Assembly: GCA_949130495.1 (NCBI GenBank) | Contig: OX422213.1 | Location: 59,556,678-59,620,677 of the forward strand | Direction of reading: 5' to 3' | DNA from: Sambucus nigra | Lineage: Eukaryota > Streptophyta > Magnoliopsida > Dipsacales > Adoxaceae | Length of the DNA: 64,000 nucleotides | Shown: one piece after another, positions 35,653 through 47,664 of the stretch | Position numbering within the stretch: position 1 is the stretch's first letter | How the letters are laid out: every line of letters starts with the position of its first letter | Made by a program: the position numbers and the translations under genes | The notes under the pieces: model-generated | Databases searched by the model: none | The model's input: only the letters and a program-made list of their open reading frames with translations | What the model was told of the DNA's origin: nothing

Positions 35653-36760
35653 TAGGATTTAGTGATTCCGATAGACTCAATTCCAGTAGTGAGAGATTTT
35701 GAGGATGTATTCCAGGAGATACCGGGGTCACCACCCAATCGATAGATAGAGTTTGTTATCGACTTAGCACCTAGTACGAGACCTAATGCTCAATCATCGT
35801 ATCGCATGTCCCGTTCAGATATGCGAGAGTTGAGGGAGCAGATTCAATAATTATTGGGGCGAGGTTTCATTTGGCGGAGTACATCACCGTGGGGTGCATT
35901 GGTATTATTTATGAAGAAGTGGGATGGTTATCTTTGCTTGTGTGTGGATTACAGGGAGCAGAACAAGGTCAAGATATGGAATAAGTATTCGTTGGCGAGG
36001 ATCGATAACCTGTTTGATCTGTTGGGAGGGGCTGCATACTTCTCAAAGATTGATTTGAGATCGGGATATCACCAGCTACGCATTCGGGAGGAGGATGTTC
36101 CTAAGACCGCTTTCTTATCGCGGTATGGATCGTACGAGTTCAGGGTGATGCCGTTTGGGCTCACCAATGCATTAGCGGTGTTCATGGATCTCATAAATAG
36201 AGTATTCAGGGAGTTCTTGGACCAGTTCGTGGTTTATAGGCGACATTCTAGTTTATTCTTGTACCGAGGAGGAGCACGCCGAGCATTTGTGTAGGGTCTT
36301 GTAGACACTTCAGGACCACCAGTTGCATGCCAAATTAGAGAAGTTTGGATTTTGGATACGGGAGGTGTAGTCTTTTTGCCACATCGTATCTGACAGGGGT
36401 ATTGCAGTTGATCCGAGTAAGGTATCGACGGTGAGGGAGTGGGGACAACCCATGACAACGACTGAGATTTGCAGCTTCTTGGGGTTGGTCGGGTATTATC
36501 ACCGCTTCATTAAGGAATTTTTGAAGATTGCGGGTCCATTGACGAACTTGACTCGTAAAGGGGTACCGTTTGTGTGGAGTGGCCACTGTCAGCTAGCCTT
36601 TGATGAGTTGAAGGATAAGTTGACGCCAGTGCCGGTACTTGCATTGCCTTGGAGTGGGGTAGAGTATTGGGTCTACACAGATGCATCCTTGCAGGGAGAT
36701 GGGGGTGTATTGCAGTAAGATGAGAGGGCCATAACTTATGCGTCTCGAAAGCTTAAGCCA
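35653..36760 (+). pseudogene. Reverse transcriptase and first half of RNase H of P
   Basis: The frame 35854-36294 shows [43 protein letters not shown] and [25 protein letters not shown], the Ty3/gypsy RT fingers and palm. At the active site (36228-36262) one base is missing. After the shift the motif reads FIGD instead of FIDD. Stops occur at 35653, about 35740 and 35848. The thumb and RNase H start lie in another frame (36431-36718: SFLGLVGYYHRFIKEF, YWVYTDASLQGDGGVLQ). A2 cuts the RNase H after TYASRKLKP at 36760, and it resumes at 45827. Confidence 0.9.
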
Positions 36761-39521
36761 TGATAAGCACCCAAAACTATACAATTTATACCCCGAATAG
36801 ATGTATTTTAGTTCCTAATTCTCGACAATATGGGTCTTATGTTCTTAAATGTTTGTCATGCAGGCTTAACTGCAATTGCGGTGTCAAAAGCTACATTTCG
36901 AGGCCAATTGCAGTTAGAATGGAGCTAATTCCCTCTTCAGTACCCTAACCCGAGCCTAAACCTAGACCAAACTTACCCCAAGCCTGTGTGTGTTTTGTTT
37001 GTGTCATTTTATTATTTTTTAGATTTTTAGTTTGTGTCATTTTTATTTTTAGGATTTACTTTTGATTTATTTAGGATTTTTAGGTTTTATTTACTATTTT
37101 TATATTTTATTAGTATATTTTTTTTCATCTTTATTTTTATTAACTTTTAGTCTTATTTTGTTAGGATTAGTTTTTTTAGGAATTCACTTATTTTTTTAGT
37201 TTAGTTTTATTTGATTTTACATTTATGTAGGATTTTAGTTTTAGTTTTATTAGATTTTATTTTTATTTCCTGTTTAGTTTCATTTTTTTAATTGAGTCTT
37301 TATTTTATTTTTAGAATAGGAATTTAATTTTTAGATTTTTAGTTTTACGATTTTTAGTTTATTTAGTGTTATTTTTAGGTGTCCAAATAAAACACACACA
37401 CCCCACTTACCCTACACTTTCCTACACCCAAACACATCCTATACCCACACCATAACCCATACACCCTCACACACACAATAATCCCCTACTCCATCTTCTA
37501 CCTTCAACGACCTTCTCTCTCCTCTCACCTAACCTTACCTCCATTACAATGAAAACCCTCATTCTCTCTCTCCTCTCTCCTCTAAACCCATCTCTCTCCT
37601 AAACAACCAAACCCCGCCACTCAACACCTAAGAAACCCATACCAGCCACCCCATTGCCGGTGGCGCCCAGCGATCGGGCATACCCGCGACCACCATTTCC
37701 GCCAGCGACCTCGGTACGACCCAAGCCCCCGCCACTGGACCACTTGCAAAAGCCAACCCAGGTGCCCAGCGCCGGTGCACCTACCCGTCCCCACTACCGC
37801 CGGAGATGTCTCACCCCCTCTGGCGCCGACCTAGGCCCGCCCAGCCCACCTCCGGCGACACCTACCTCAACCCGACCCTCTCTCTCTCTTCGCCTAGTGC
37901 ACCTCAGTCCGGTGACCTCCAAACCTAGAGCCGACCTAAAACCCTCGTAGCCCTCACCCCCTCGACCCGCCGGCTAACACAAACGGCGGCGATTTCCTGT
38001 CCGGCCCGAACTCGATAGCAACTCGCCGAGTCACCAACCCGCTATGTTCGGTAGCTCCAGACCTACCAGGACCAACCCGACCTCTCCTTATGCCACACCT
38101 CCGACGGCTCCAAATCCGAATTCAAACCTCAAACCGTGTCAAACCAAAAACCAATTTCCAAAATTACCCCTCACTATATCAGATTTTTATTCTCATTCAC
38201 ATGACCTCACACCCAAACCACATGCACCATCCATTAAATTCCTAAATTAACCCTCACCCAATACCTTACACACCCTCTTGCACCTTTGTCTATCCAAAAT
38301 ACCCCTTAGGCCCAATGTGTGTCATGCATCTACTATAAAAGAAGACTCAAGACACAATTTGGGGGGACTCATCATCAAATAGAGAGAGAAAATTCTAGAG
38401 AAAAGTAGAGAGTTAGGTTAGAATAAATTAGGTAGAAATATTTGTAAATAGTTTTATTTCATTTTTTTTAGATATTTGTGAGTGATAAATGTGTGAAATT
38501 CAATTGAGTTAATTATTGAGTTTATTATTGTCGAATGCTCATATTGGATGGATTGTGCTTAATTTCAAAGGAATAGAAGTTCAATTTCACTTCAAGAGAT
38601 TGGGATTTGATTGTTTTCTTCTCTTCTCATTTATTTTATGCCTTTGATTATTAATTTGTCATATTTCATATCATGTTAGGCTAAAACCCCTTTCAAGGGG
38701 TGGGTTAAAACCCTTATTTGATGTTATTTTATTTTAATTAGTTTAATTACTTGAAAAGCCCCTTTGAATGTTAATTTTGATCCCTCACCCTTAGATTTAC
38801 GCCTCGAGAGAGGGTAAATAATTTTCGAGAGAAAATCGAAATTCTAGTTATAATACCCATTTTAGATTCGAACTAGAGATAGGGGTTTCTTAAGTGGGGT
38901 ATTATAACTTGAATTTCAACTCTAAATTTATTTTCTAAGATTGACATAAATTTTAATTGATCGATCCTAGCAGGCGATTAATTAAAAGGAGTGTAGATCT
39001 ATTTTTCTAGAGTTATGGGGTGTTAAACTTAATTTTTCAAAAGATTACTATTATAATTACACTTGGAACGATAGTTGATTTGTAATTTTGATATTAATTT
39101 GGGATAATTCAAATAATTAATTTAATTAATTAGAATAACTAAAATTTGTGGTGTAATCCCACTCCTTGATTGTTCTCACATTTATTTACCTCACTTTATC
39201 TCTTATTTTTAGTTTAGACTTTATTTTCCATTTTAGTAACTTTCTAGTTAGTTATCATATCACTTTAGTTTAGTTAGTTTAAATCATCACCTCACCCATT
39301 TGTTTTAATATTTGAAAAAGCTAAAAAAAAGTAGAAAAAGTAAAAAGCCCAAAAAGAAAATAAAAAGTGAATTACAATTGAATTTGTCTCTAGCTTATCC
39401 CCTTGGAAGTGGATTGATACCCTTACTTACCTCTACACTTGAGTTTATTAATTTTGTAGGTATTTGAGGTTTTGACTAACTTGGATTTCAACAACGACCC
39501 ATACAAAAAGGTTCTTTATCA
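36761..39521 (+). repeat. 5' LTR of A2, full length 2761 bp
   Basis: T-rich first part, a C-rich and GC-rich island at about 37380-38280, then A/T-rich sequence. Positions 37515-39100 have no match in the 3' LTR. Purine-rich 'aaaagtagaaaaag' runs lie at 39310-39370, as in the 3' LTR. The Pro-rich frame 37654-37950 lies in the island and has no known domain. Confidence 0.85.
38334..38341 (+). promoter_or_regulatory. TATA box in the A2 5' LTR
   Basis: TATAAAAG after a C-rich stretch, followed by an A/G-rich leader. It is the best promoter candidate in this LTR and lies inside the part missing from the 3' LTR. Confidence 0.5.
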
Positions 39522-39523
39522 AA

Positions 39524-39536
39524 TGGCGCCATTGTC
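39524..39536 (+). other. Primer-binding site of A2
   Basis: TGGCGCCATTGTC two bases after the LTR, a variant of the A1 site. Confidence 0.7.
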
Positions 39537-40551
39537 ACTCTTGGGATCGTGAAGCGCTCGGAGCGGATTTCATATTGTAGTTCATTTATTTTTTTTGCAC
39601 TTTATTATTTTTTGTACCATTTTTATATTTTTAGAAGGCTTGTATTTAGGTTTATTTTATCATTGCTTGTATTGCGGTGCATAGGGCACCATTTATTTTC
39701 CATTTGAAATTATAATAATAGAAATAAGCGTGATAGGGAAACCGGACAAGGTAGAGAGAGGGCGTCCAAGGCGAGGATTTAGAAGCCTCTCTACCTTGGG
39801 TCGGTAGAACTCCCGGGGACGACTGAGATAGGCGTGATCTTCCCCCGGTCGACTCAACAATTTCGGCACCCCACGACGTAAAAATTGCGGGAGGTACATT
39901 TCTAAACCTTCGCACCTCTTCTGTTAGCGAGTCCATTATTGTGTGTGCTTGTGTGCTCTTGTGTGATTTTATTCTCGCATTTATTTTTTGAATGGTGTGA
40001 TGAATTAAATTACTAAGACCTACACCCGGTCACTCACGAGAAGGGATTTCATCACCCGACTCACTCGCTTACCATTGTGTGCTACCCGAGCCATCATTAA
40101 ATTTAAAATCAATCAACTAGGTAGCCCACTAGGAGAACATTTTGCAATGGCGATCACTAAAATATTTCCGCGATTTTTTATCGCACACGGACTTAATTAA
40201 AATTTGACTACCCTCTCACCTAAAATTCAAAGATAAAAATTGGCTATGTGCTAGTTAGGAATTTTCTTGACTTGTGTGTGTGTCCAATTCATTTTTCGGT
40301 AGTCAGATTTTAGTTAGTTCGTGCAAATCAAGAGTCCATATTATTTTTCCCCACCTTTTCTTCCAAAAAATCCAAAAATATTTTCTTTCATTTTTATAAC
40401 AAAAAATCAAAAAAATATTTTCTTTCTTTCCTTTTTAGAAAAATCAAAAAATATTTTCTTTCTTTCCTTTTTAAAAAAAATCCAAAAATATTTTCTTTCT
40501 TTCATTTGAGAAAAATCCAAAAATATTTTCTTTCCTTTTGAATTTTTTTTA

Positions 40552-40582
<31 letters not shown>

Positions 40583-40592
40583 TTCTCTCCTC
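39537..40592 (+). other. Leader region of A2
   Basis: About 1.05 kb without a convincing gene. At 40362-40533 a 40-45-bp unit with core 'tccaaaaatattttctttc' is repeated about four to five times, followed by an AT run (40554-40581) that ends just before the ATG of the long frame. A moderately GC-rich block lies at 39720-39900. Confidence 0.6.
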
Positions 40593-42410
40593 ATGGCCGA
40601 AGAACGTCCTTTACGGGACTACTTTGGTCATTTGCTATTGACACGTGACACGTGTGAGAGTGATCCCGAGTCGTCTCTTTATGATATTCTTAGTCGTTTC
40701 AAATCTCTCACGAGTAGTGTTGGTACTCTTGACCCATCTATGAACGCACCACCTATTCCATCACCCTCGTTGTCAAGTGTCGACGTGCCTCCTCCTTTGT
40801 TGGGCACCCATTGTTATTATGCCGATCACATGTCCCATGAGTGCCCTTACATGTCATATCCATACAAACCCACCACGGACCATGTGTATCGATATGACAC
40901 TGTCCCGGAATTCACCTCGGCCTACTACCCCGCTATACCTAATCCCAAGTTGTGTGAGTCCCCGAACTATTCGTGGAGGCCTGATCACCCTTCCACGCAA
41001 AACAAATCCCAATCCGATGTTGTGGATCCTCATACGTTCCAGCAGTCATCATGGCAACCTTGTTCACCTGTACACGATCAGTTCCCTCACTACGCACCCC
41101 ATGCGCATCAACCATTTGTCCATCACGAAAGCGATCCTTTCGTGTACGATGTACTTGGCCCCACTCCACACATTTCATTTTAGTATTCTCCATATAGTCC
41201 CGATTATAGAGAGTTGTGTCCACCTCAACCACCACCACCACCCATCATTCCACCAACACCTTTATCCACGTCCGCTCTCGAAACCCTCTTGCAAAATTTC
41301 ATACTTGAGCAAGAGCAAGCCATTCAAAATCAAGCTCTCCAAACGCTTGAACAAAGGTTAAATGAATTGGAGTGTGCGAGAGAGTCGGATATTTCCATGG
41401 TTCCACCCATCGTTGCAACCGAGTGTGACGATGATGTGTCATCTTGTGACACGAATTTTGAGAGTGACCAACCCTACCACGCCGAGAATCTCAAAGTTGA
41501 GACCATTCCATGGTCCGGACCCCAAGTTGACTATTATGTTGACTTATCTTTCGATAGTGAGCCTGATCCAATCCCACCATGTCATCATGAACCCATCATT
41601 GCGGTTCCCACTCCCGTTGAATCCAAAACAATGCACGAGTCTAGACCTATCGAGCTTCACCCTTGTGTTCCCGAGGAACCAATTTATCCTAGGTTAGCTC
41701 CGGCTACGGGTTTTCATCATTTTCTAGAGATAGAATCCGTGATAGTTCCTAACTATCCGGATATGGATCATGTCCCATCATGCATGGCTCCCTTTGAGCC
41801 TGATATTTCTAGAGATTCCTCTATCTTAGATCTTGGTGCCTCGTCTTACCCACCCACCCCATTTACCGATGCTACTCTTATGGAGAAGTTGACAACTCCA
41901 TCTTTAGGTACCACACTTCCTCCTGCGAGTTCCCTTGTGGATCACTTCGCACCTCATGAGGAGTGTGTGTGTCCTACTCTTGAGTTGGATCATCTTCCTC
42001 CACCATTTATCCCACCTGATCCACCGTTTATCCCACCCGATACACCATTTGTCCCACCCGACCCACCCATTGTCCCTTTTATCCCACCACCTGGTTTGGA
42101 TCTTGATTTTACACATTTCAAGTTTCCATCTACATTTTTAGATCCTCACCTGAAACCATCCTCCACCTTCCACGAGAGTATTTGTGGTGCTACTTTCCAC
42201 TTCCGTGACACCGAGCTTGTTACTCTATGCCCACCACTTTCTTGTGGTGTTGATTTTTCCCATCTACAGCTCCCTGGTGTGTCACGGCGAGACCATTATC
42301 ATCGCCCATTTATAGAACGGTCGTGTGATTTTTATGAGCCCCCCTCATTCCACTTTCTACACCATTTTGCCTCCCTCGCCAACTTGAGGACCATGCCTAT
42401 AGAGCCCTAG
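40593..42410 (+). CDS. Proline-rich protein of unknown function in A2, one in-frame TAG
   Basis: A single frame of 606 codons runs from ATG 40593 to the stop at 42408-42410, broken only by TAG at 41181-41183. The part after the TAG has no ATG near its start, so it is not a separate gene. The first part starts MAEERPLRDYFGHLLL and is rich in Pro, His and Tyr. The second part has a coiled-coil stretch (ALETLLQNFILEQEQAIQNQ) and a small repeat, three near-copies of PPFIPPDP, at about 41998-42070. No gag zinc knuckle or enzyme motif is present. It lies in the place of gag. The start faintly recalls Athila gag N-termini, which is only a guess. The otherwise open length suggests recent selection or a young insertion. 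Confidence 0.6.
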
Positions 42411-42920
42411 TCGCCCTCACCTTTAAGCTCAACAAAGCCCAAGACCGATACCTCTTCACCCTTTCCACCCTCACCCTTACCCTCATACCCACCCACCCAT
42501 GGTCCACCGATGCTTTGCATCGTGTGATGCACTTTGCCATACAAGTGCATTGACTCCTTTAGCCTTTATCCAACAAGACTGGAGCTTCAGTCTTGTTTGG
42601 GGGTGATTCTCATCACCCAATTTTTCTGCCACCCCGCGCTATCATAGATCTTATCCTTAGGGTGAGATTCCTTCGGTCTGGCTGAAGACATTAAACTTAG
42701 CGCTACCGGGAGGCAGCCCGCGTTTCTTGTACTAGTCTCATCCTGTTTGGGGGTGGTGTTTCACATCACCCTATGCTTTATCATGCTTATAGACTTGTAC
42801 ACTTTTTTTTCTTATCACTCACTCAGGTTTATTCTTGGCTACATCTTTCCACTTCTTAGCGGTTCATTATGGTAATCTCTTTCCTACCTTATGCTCTCAA
42901 TGTTAAAAATTATTTTACTT

Positions 42921-42956
42921 AACATCGAGGACGATGTTCCTTTTTGTTTGGGGGTG
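42921..42956 (+). other. Hairpin with AGGA loop and internal polypurine tract (A2)
   Basis: AACATCG AGGA CGATGTT is a perfect 7-bp stem, followed by TTTGTTTGGGGGTG. Compare 16593-16626 in A1. Confidence 0.65.
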
Positions 42957-44494
42957 GGGAATTTTATCAAAATTGTACCTCTTTTGAAAATTTTTGAGTT
43001 TTAAACCGATTTTTAAAATTTCGTGCAGTTTCTTTCATCTCACTTATTGATGTGAATTTTCAATCATCCATCTTTTAAAGTCTAGGAATTAAGCTAGAGA
43101 ATATTTTTTTTCTAAATAGCTTATGTAATACGTCCCAAGACATTTTGCACCATGAATTTCTAGACTCAACAAAAATTTGCGCACTTATCACGTCATTACG
43201 TTTAGAGTTGAGGAGTATTACAATTCTAAAGAGAACCTTAAGGATCACTAGTAGAGACTTTAGCTTGTGAGATTTGTGCCTTTCACCCTTTATGAGAGTT
43301 TTACGCAATCTCCGAGTCACAAGTTGATTCAACTTCTTTTGGGTCCGCACTTTAATTGTTGTATGATCTCATTATCTTTCATAAAATTTTGGTTGATCAC
43401 TGAGAACGACATCATTTTCGAGTTGTAAGAAACGCGTGTCTTGAAATTTGTCCCAAATACTAGATTTTCATCCATACACCTACCACTTTCCCCCATATCA
43501 CATTTCTATTCACTTCACCCATTATATTCCCATTCTCTTCCATATTCCCACATATTTCCCCACACCATCACCTACCATCTCCATATCATCTTTCATTTTC
43601 AAATAAAAGAGTGTGATTTCAAATGTAAATGTCTTCATTGTTGGTTTGAAAAGTGAGAGAAAAACAAAAACAAAAAAAGAAAAAAGAGAGAAACATAAAA
43701 ATAGAAAAAAGAAAAAGAAAAAAAATAGAGAAAAAGAAAAGAAAAATCGATAAAAAAAGAGAGAAAAAAAGAGATAAAAGAAAAGAAAGAGAGTTTGTAG
43801 TTAGTAATAAAGACATTTGTGCCTAAAGTATAGTACACTCTTCTCGCTCATCCATCATATATCCATCATTTCACACATTAATCCCATTCTACATCACCAT
43901 CCTTACCTCATCTTATATCACATCCTTATCAACCCATTTCATTTCCCCTCACCCATATACATCCATATTTCCCCTAGGCGTTCGGGCAAATGATAGTCAA
44001 CGTGGTGAATAACTCGACGTTCTCACTATAGTGATTAACATTCTTTCATGAGGTCATTTTTCTTTCTAATTGTTCTTTCTTTCTTATGTGTGTGTGAGAC
44101 GTTTGAACTTGTTTACATTTACTCACCTCATCACACACAAGAGCGATACACTAACCCTAATCTCGAGAGTTCGTTTGAGAGAGATATATCTAGTGAGATT
44201 TGAAGTTGAAGCGTTGATTCCAATGATGCAATCTAGGAATTACTCTTGTGATACTCGACCCATTTTAACTGATTCACACTACACACGTTGAGTTTTAGGA
44301 AGTATGTGCCTTGAGTATTTACTTAGCTTAATCTTTTTACACATTCTAGCTTGTATTTCTGAAATCATTTATCTTATGATGGATTGTGCGATTATTCTAT
44401 GTCTAATAAGAGATTGACTGCATTTCAATAAATCTTTGCAAATAAGAATTTTGTGGGTATATTCCCTGTAAATCCTCACGAGACACAACTTGTC

Positions 44495-44512
44495 CTGTAG
44501 GGCAACCTATAG
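44495..44512 (+). other. GNRA-type hairpin in the A1/A2 conserved block
   Basis: CTGTAGG GCAA CCTATAG forms a 7-bp stem with one G-T pair, closed by GCAA. The A1 copy has CTAGG GTGA CCTAG. Confidence 0.6.
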
Positions 44513-44607
44513 GTTTAAAGGCTTGTTGCACATGCTAAGTGCAATCGCAAGTGCTCGCGAAAGTGGTACACTTTTGGTTTCTTATCTTTCTTTTTCTCTC
44601 TATCTTA

Positions 44608-44645
44608 TTGCTCGAGGACTAGCAACGCTCTGTTTGGGGGTGGTG
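44608..44645 (+). other. Hairpin and polypurine tract at the 3' LTR of A2
   Basis: TTGCT pairs with AGCAA around CGAGGACT. GTTTGGGGGTGGTG then abuts the LTR at 44646. Confidence 0.65.
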
Positions 44646-45821
44646 TGATAAGCACCTAAAAATGCACAATTTATACCCCGAATAGATGTATTTTAGTTGC
44701 TAATTCTCGACAATATGGGTCTTATGTGATTAAATGTTTGTCATGCAGGCTTAACTGCAATTGCGGTGTCAAAAGCTACATTTCGAGGCCAATTGCAGTT
44801 AGAATGGAGCTAATTCCTCTCCCGTACACTAATCCGAGCCTAAACCTAGCCCAAACTTACCCCAAGCCTGTGTGTGTTTTGTTTGTGTCATTTTATTATT
44901 TTTTAGATTTTTAGTTTGAGTCATTTTTATTTTTACGATTTATTTTTGATTTATTTAGGATTTTTAGGTTTTTATTTACTATTTTTATATTTTATTAGTA
45001 TATTTTTATTTCATCTTTATTTTTATTAATTTTGTCTTATTTTGTTAGGATTAGTTTTTTTAGGAATTCACTTATTTTTTTAGTTTAGTTTTATTTGATT
45101 TTACATTTATGTAGGATTTTAGTTTTAGTTTTATTAGATTTTATTTTTATTTCTTTTTTAGTTTCATTTTTTTAATTGAGTATTTATTTTATTTTTAGAA
45201 TAGGAATTCAATTTTTAGATTTTTAGTTTTATGATTTTTAGTTTATTTAGTGTTATTTTTAGGTGTCCAAATAAAACACACACACTCCACTTACCCTACA
45301 CTTTCCTATATCCCAAACACATCCTATACCCACACCATAACCCATACACCCTCACACACACAATAATCCCCTACTCCATCTTCTACCTCCAACCACCTTG
45401 GGAGAATTCAAATAATTAAATTAATTAATTAGAATAACTAAAATTTGTGGTGTAATCCCGCTCCTTGATTGTTCTCACATTTATTTACCTCACTTTATCT
45501 CTTATTTTTAGTTTAGACTTTATTTTCCATTTTAGTAACTTTCTAGTTAGTTATCATGTCACTTTAGTTTAGTTAGTTTAAATCATCACCTCACCCATTT
45601 GTTTTAATATTTGAAAAAGGTAAAAAAAAAGTAGAAAAAGTAAAAAGCCCAAAAAGAAAATAAAAAGTGAATTACAATTGAATTTATTCCCTTTGCTTAC
45701 TCCCTAGGAAGTAGATTGATACCCTTACTTACCTCTACACTTGAGTTCATATATTTTGTGGGTACATAAAGTTTTTGAGTAACTTGGCTTTCAACAACGA
45801 CACGCAAAAGTCACGTTATCA
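44646..45821 (+). repeat. 3' LTR of A2 with a 1.6-kb internal deletion
   Basis: Both ends match the 5' LTR closely, but the middle (37515-39100 of the 5' copy) is gone. The junction lies at 45399/45400 with two shared T bases. The TATA box and the GC-rich island are lost with it. Confidence 0.9.
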
Positions 45822-45826
45822 AGCCA

Positions 45827-46110
45827 TATGAGAAAAATTACCCCACCCACAACCTTGAGTTAGCAGCAGTTGTATTTGCTCTGAGGATATGGAAACACTA
45901 TCTGTTATGGGAGAAATTTACATTGTTTACAGATCATAAGACACTTCAGTATCTCTTCACATAGAAGGATCTGAATATGAGGAAGAGGCGGTGGCTAGAA
46001 TTCGTGAAGGACTACCAGTTTGATATACAGTATCATCCTGGTAAGGCTAACGTGGTGGCAGAAACCTTGAGCCGGAGACCCACTAGGGAGTTGACTGAGG
46101 TCTTGAAGGT
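45827..46110 (+). pseudogene. Second half of RNase H of P
   Basis: Resumes the frame cut by A2: [35 protein letters not shown] and [20 protein letters not shown]. The last usually reads VADALS, so the catalytic Asp is changed to Glu. A stop lies at about 45962. Confidence 0.85.
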
Positions 46111-47640
46111 GAAGTAGAGTGAGCTTCAACATGATGATGGGATTGCCAGAACGTGCATGTTAGTGTTAGCTATCACTCTCGAGATAATCATGCAAGTAGT
46201 GAAAGCACAGGCGGATGATCAATACTGTCAGGAAAGGGTACGTCAGCTATTAGCTGAGGGTTCAGATTCTTACTCGATCATCTCAGAGGGAGGAATACAT
46301 TTTAATGGGAGATTAGTTGTAACTTAGGATGAGGATTTCAGGCATGCTTTGATGACTGAGTCCCATGATTCGAAATTTGCGGTACATCCCGGTGGGGATA
46401 AGATGTACCAGGACATGAGGAGACATTATTGGTGGTTAGGGATGAAGCGAGACATAGCAGAGTTTGTCTCAAAGTGTGTTACATGTTAGTTGGTTAAGGT
46501 AGACTACCAGAGTCCTTCAGGGATGCTACAATCGCTAGAGATTTTTGTGTGGAAATTGGAGAGCATTTCGATGGAATTTATTACCGGACTGTCGACATCG
46601 TAGAGGGGTCATGACTCCATTTATCTGATAATTGATCGGTTGACCAAGGTGGCCCATTTCTTACCTGTCCACGACGATTTTGAGACGACGCAGTACACGC
46701 AGCTATTTATTGCGGAGATAGTTAAGCTACACGGGGTACCGATTAACATTGTGTCTGATAGACACAAGATCTTTGTGTCTCACTTTTGGGAGAGATTTCA
46801 GGAGGCCATGGGCACAGACTTGCGATTGAGTAACGCATATCATCCACAGACAGATGGACAGACTGGTGGGTTGATCAAATGGTAGACGATATATTAAGGA
46901 TGTGCATTTTGCACTTCGGAGGAGGATGGGAGAAATATCTTCCGTTGGTAGAGTTTATGTGCAATAAATCTTACCAGTTCACTATCGACATGGAACCGTT
47001 AGAGGCACTCTATAGGAGGCCTTGTCATTAGCCCGCCTGTTGGTTAGAGGTGGGGGACAACAAGCTATTGGGGTCGGAGATGATACATGAGACTACTACA
47101 AAGATCGAGTTGATCCGGGGACGTATTCATATAGCTCAGGATAGGAAGAAGATTTATGATGATGCAGATGTAAGGCACGTTAAGTTAGAGGTTGATGACC
47201 AGGTTTTGGTTTGGGTGTCTCCTATGAAGGGTTCATGAGGTTCGGTAAGACAGGGAAGCTAGTGCCGAGATATGTGGGACCCTTCCCTATTATTGAGAAA
47301 GTGGGGCCAGTGGAATATAAACTAGGTTTACCGGAGCATCTTCAGCGGATACATGACGTGTTCCACGTGGCTTCGCTGAAGAAATATCGGAGGAGAGAGA
47401 GAGATTTTTGGCACATTGCACTTGAGGAGATTGATTTGCATCTAGACATCTCGTATGAAGAGAGACCCGTGGCTATTCTGGATCATAGTGAGCGTAAGCT
47501 GCGGTCTAAGGTGGTACCACTAGTCAGAGTTCAGTGGGGACATCATAGTGTTGATGAGTCGACATGGGAGCGGAAGGATGGCATGCGAGAGAAGTATCCA
47601 GAGCTATTCACTGCAGGTTTGACGTAATTTTGGGGGACGA
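46111..47640 (+). pseudogene. Integrase of P with chromodomain-like C-terminus
   Basis: The zinc-binding part has [17 protein letters not shown] and FVSKCVTC. The core (frame 46640-46885) shows three catalytic positions: the first, normally Asp, is Glu in ISMEFITGL; the second Asp is kept in VSDRHKIF; the third Glu is Gly in TDGQTGGLIKW. Frameshifts follow. The frame 47211-47627 holds KLVPRYVGPFPIIEKVGPV and RIHDVFHVASLKKY, then a chromodomain-like end VRVQWGHHSVDESTWE. This tail identifies P as a chromovirus. The enzyme is dead. Confidence 0.9.
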
Positions 47641-47651
47641 AATTCCCTTGT

Positions 47652-47664
47652 AAGGGGGGAAGTA
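47652..47664 (+). other. Polypurine tract of P
   Basis: AAGGGGGGAAGTA just before the 3' LTR, preceded by GACGAAATTCCCTTG, as usual in Tekay/Del elements. Confidence 0.8.

Larger units (their letters stand above)
42411..44645 (+). other. Non-coding 3' part of A2
   Basis: It holds four copies of the tract GTTTGGGGGTG (42596, 42746, 42946, 44632), hairpins at or before them, a purine-rich run of A and G (43650-43795), and a conserved block with a tetraloop hairpin (44472-44570). The antisense frames at 43619-43838 are the purine run read backwards. No gene is visible. Confidence 0.7.
36761..45821 (+). mobile_element. A2, Athila-like LTR retrotransposon without gag-pol (9.1 kb)
   Basis: LTRs at 36761-39521 and 44646-45821 start TGATAAGCACC and end TTATCA. 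AGCCA flanks the element (36756-36760 and 45822-45826) and P's RNase H frame reads through when the element is ignored. The primer site TGGCGCCATTGTC (39524) and the GGGGGTG polypurine tract match those of A1. The interior of 5.1 kb holds a leader, one 606-codon frame with a single stop, and a structured non-coding 3' part. No enzyme gene is present. Confidence 0.9.

Noticed and set aside
37654..37950. 98-residue proline-rich frame as a host gene
   Set aside because: It lies inside the A2 5' LTR, has no domain, and follows from a C-rich composition. Kept only as a GC-rich island.
41214..42410. A separate second gene in A2
   Set aside because: It is in the same frame as 40593-41183, separated by one TAG and without a nearby ATG, so it is the continuation of one frame.
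43619..43838. Minus-strand frames rich in Phe, Leu and Ser that look like membrane segments
   Set aside because: They are the A/G-rich run of A2 read on the opposite strand. The same applies to 17310-17647 in A1.
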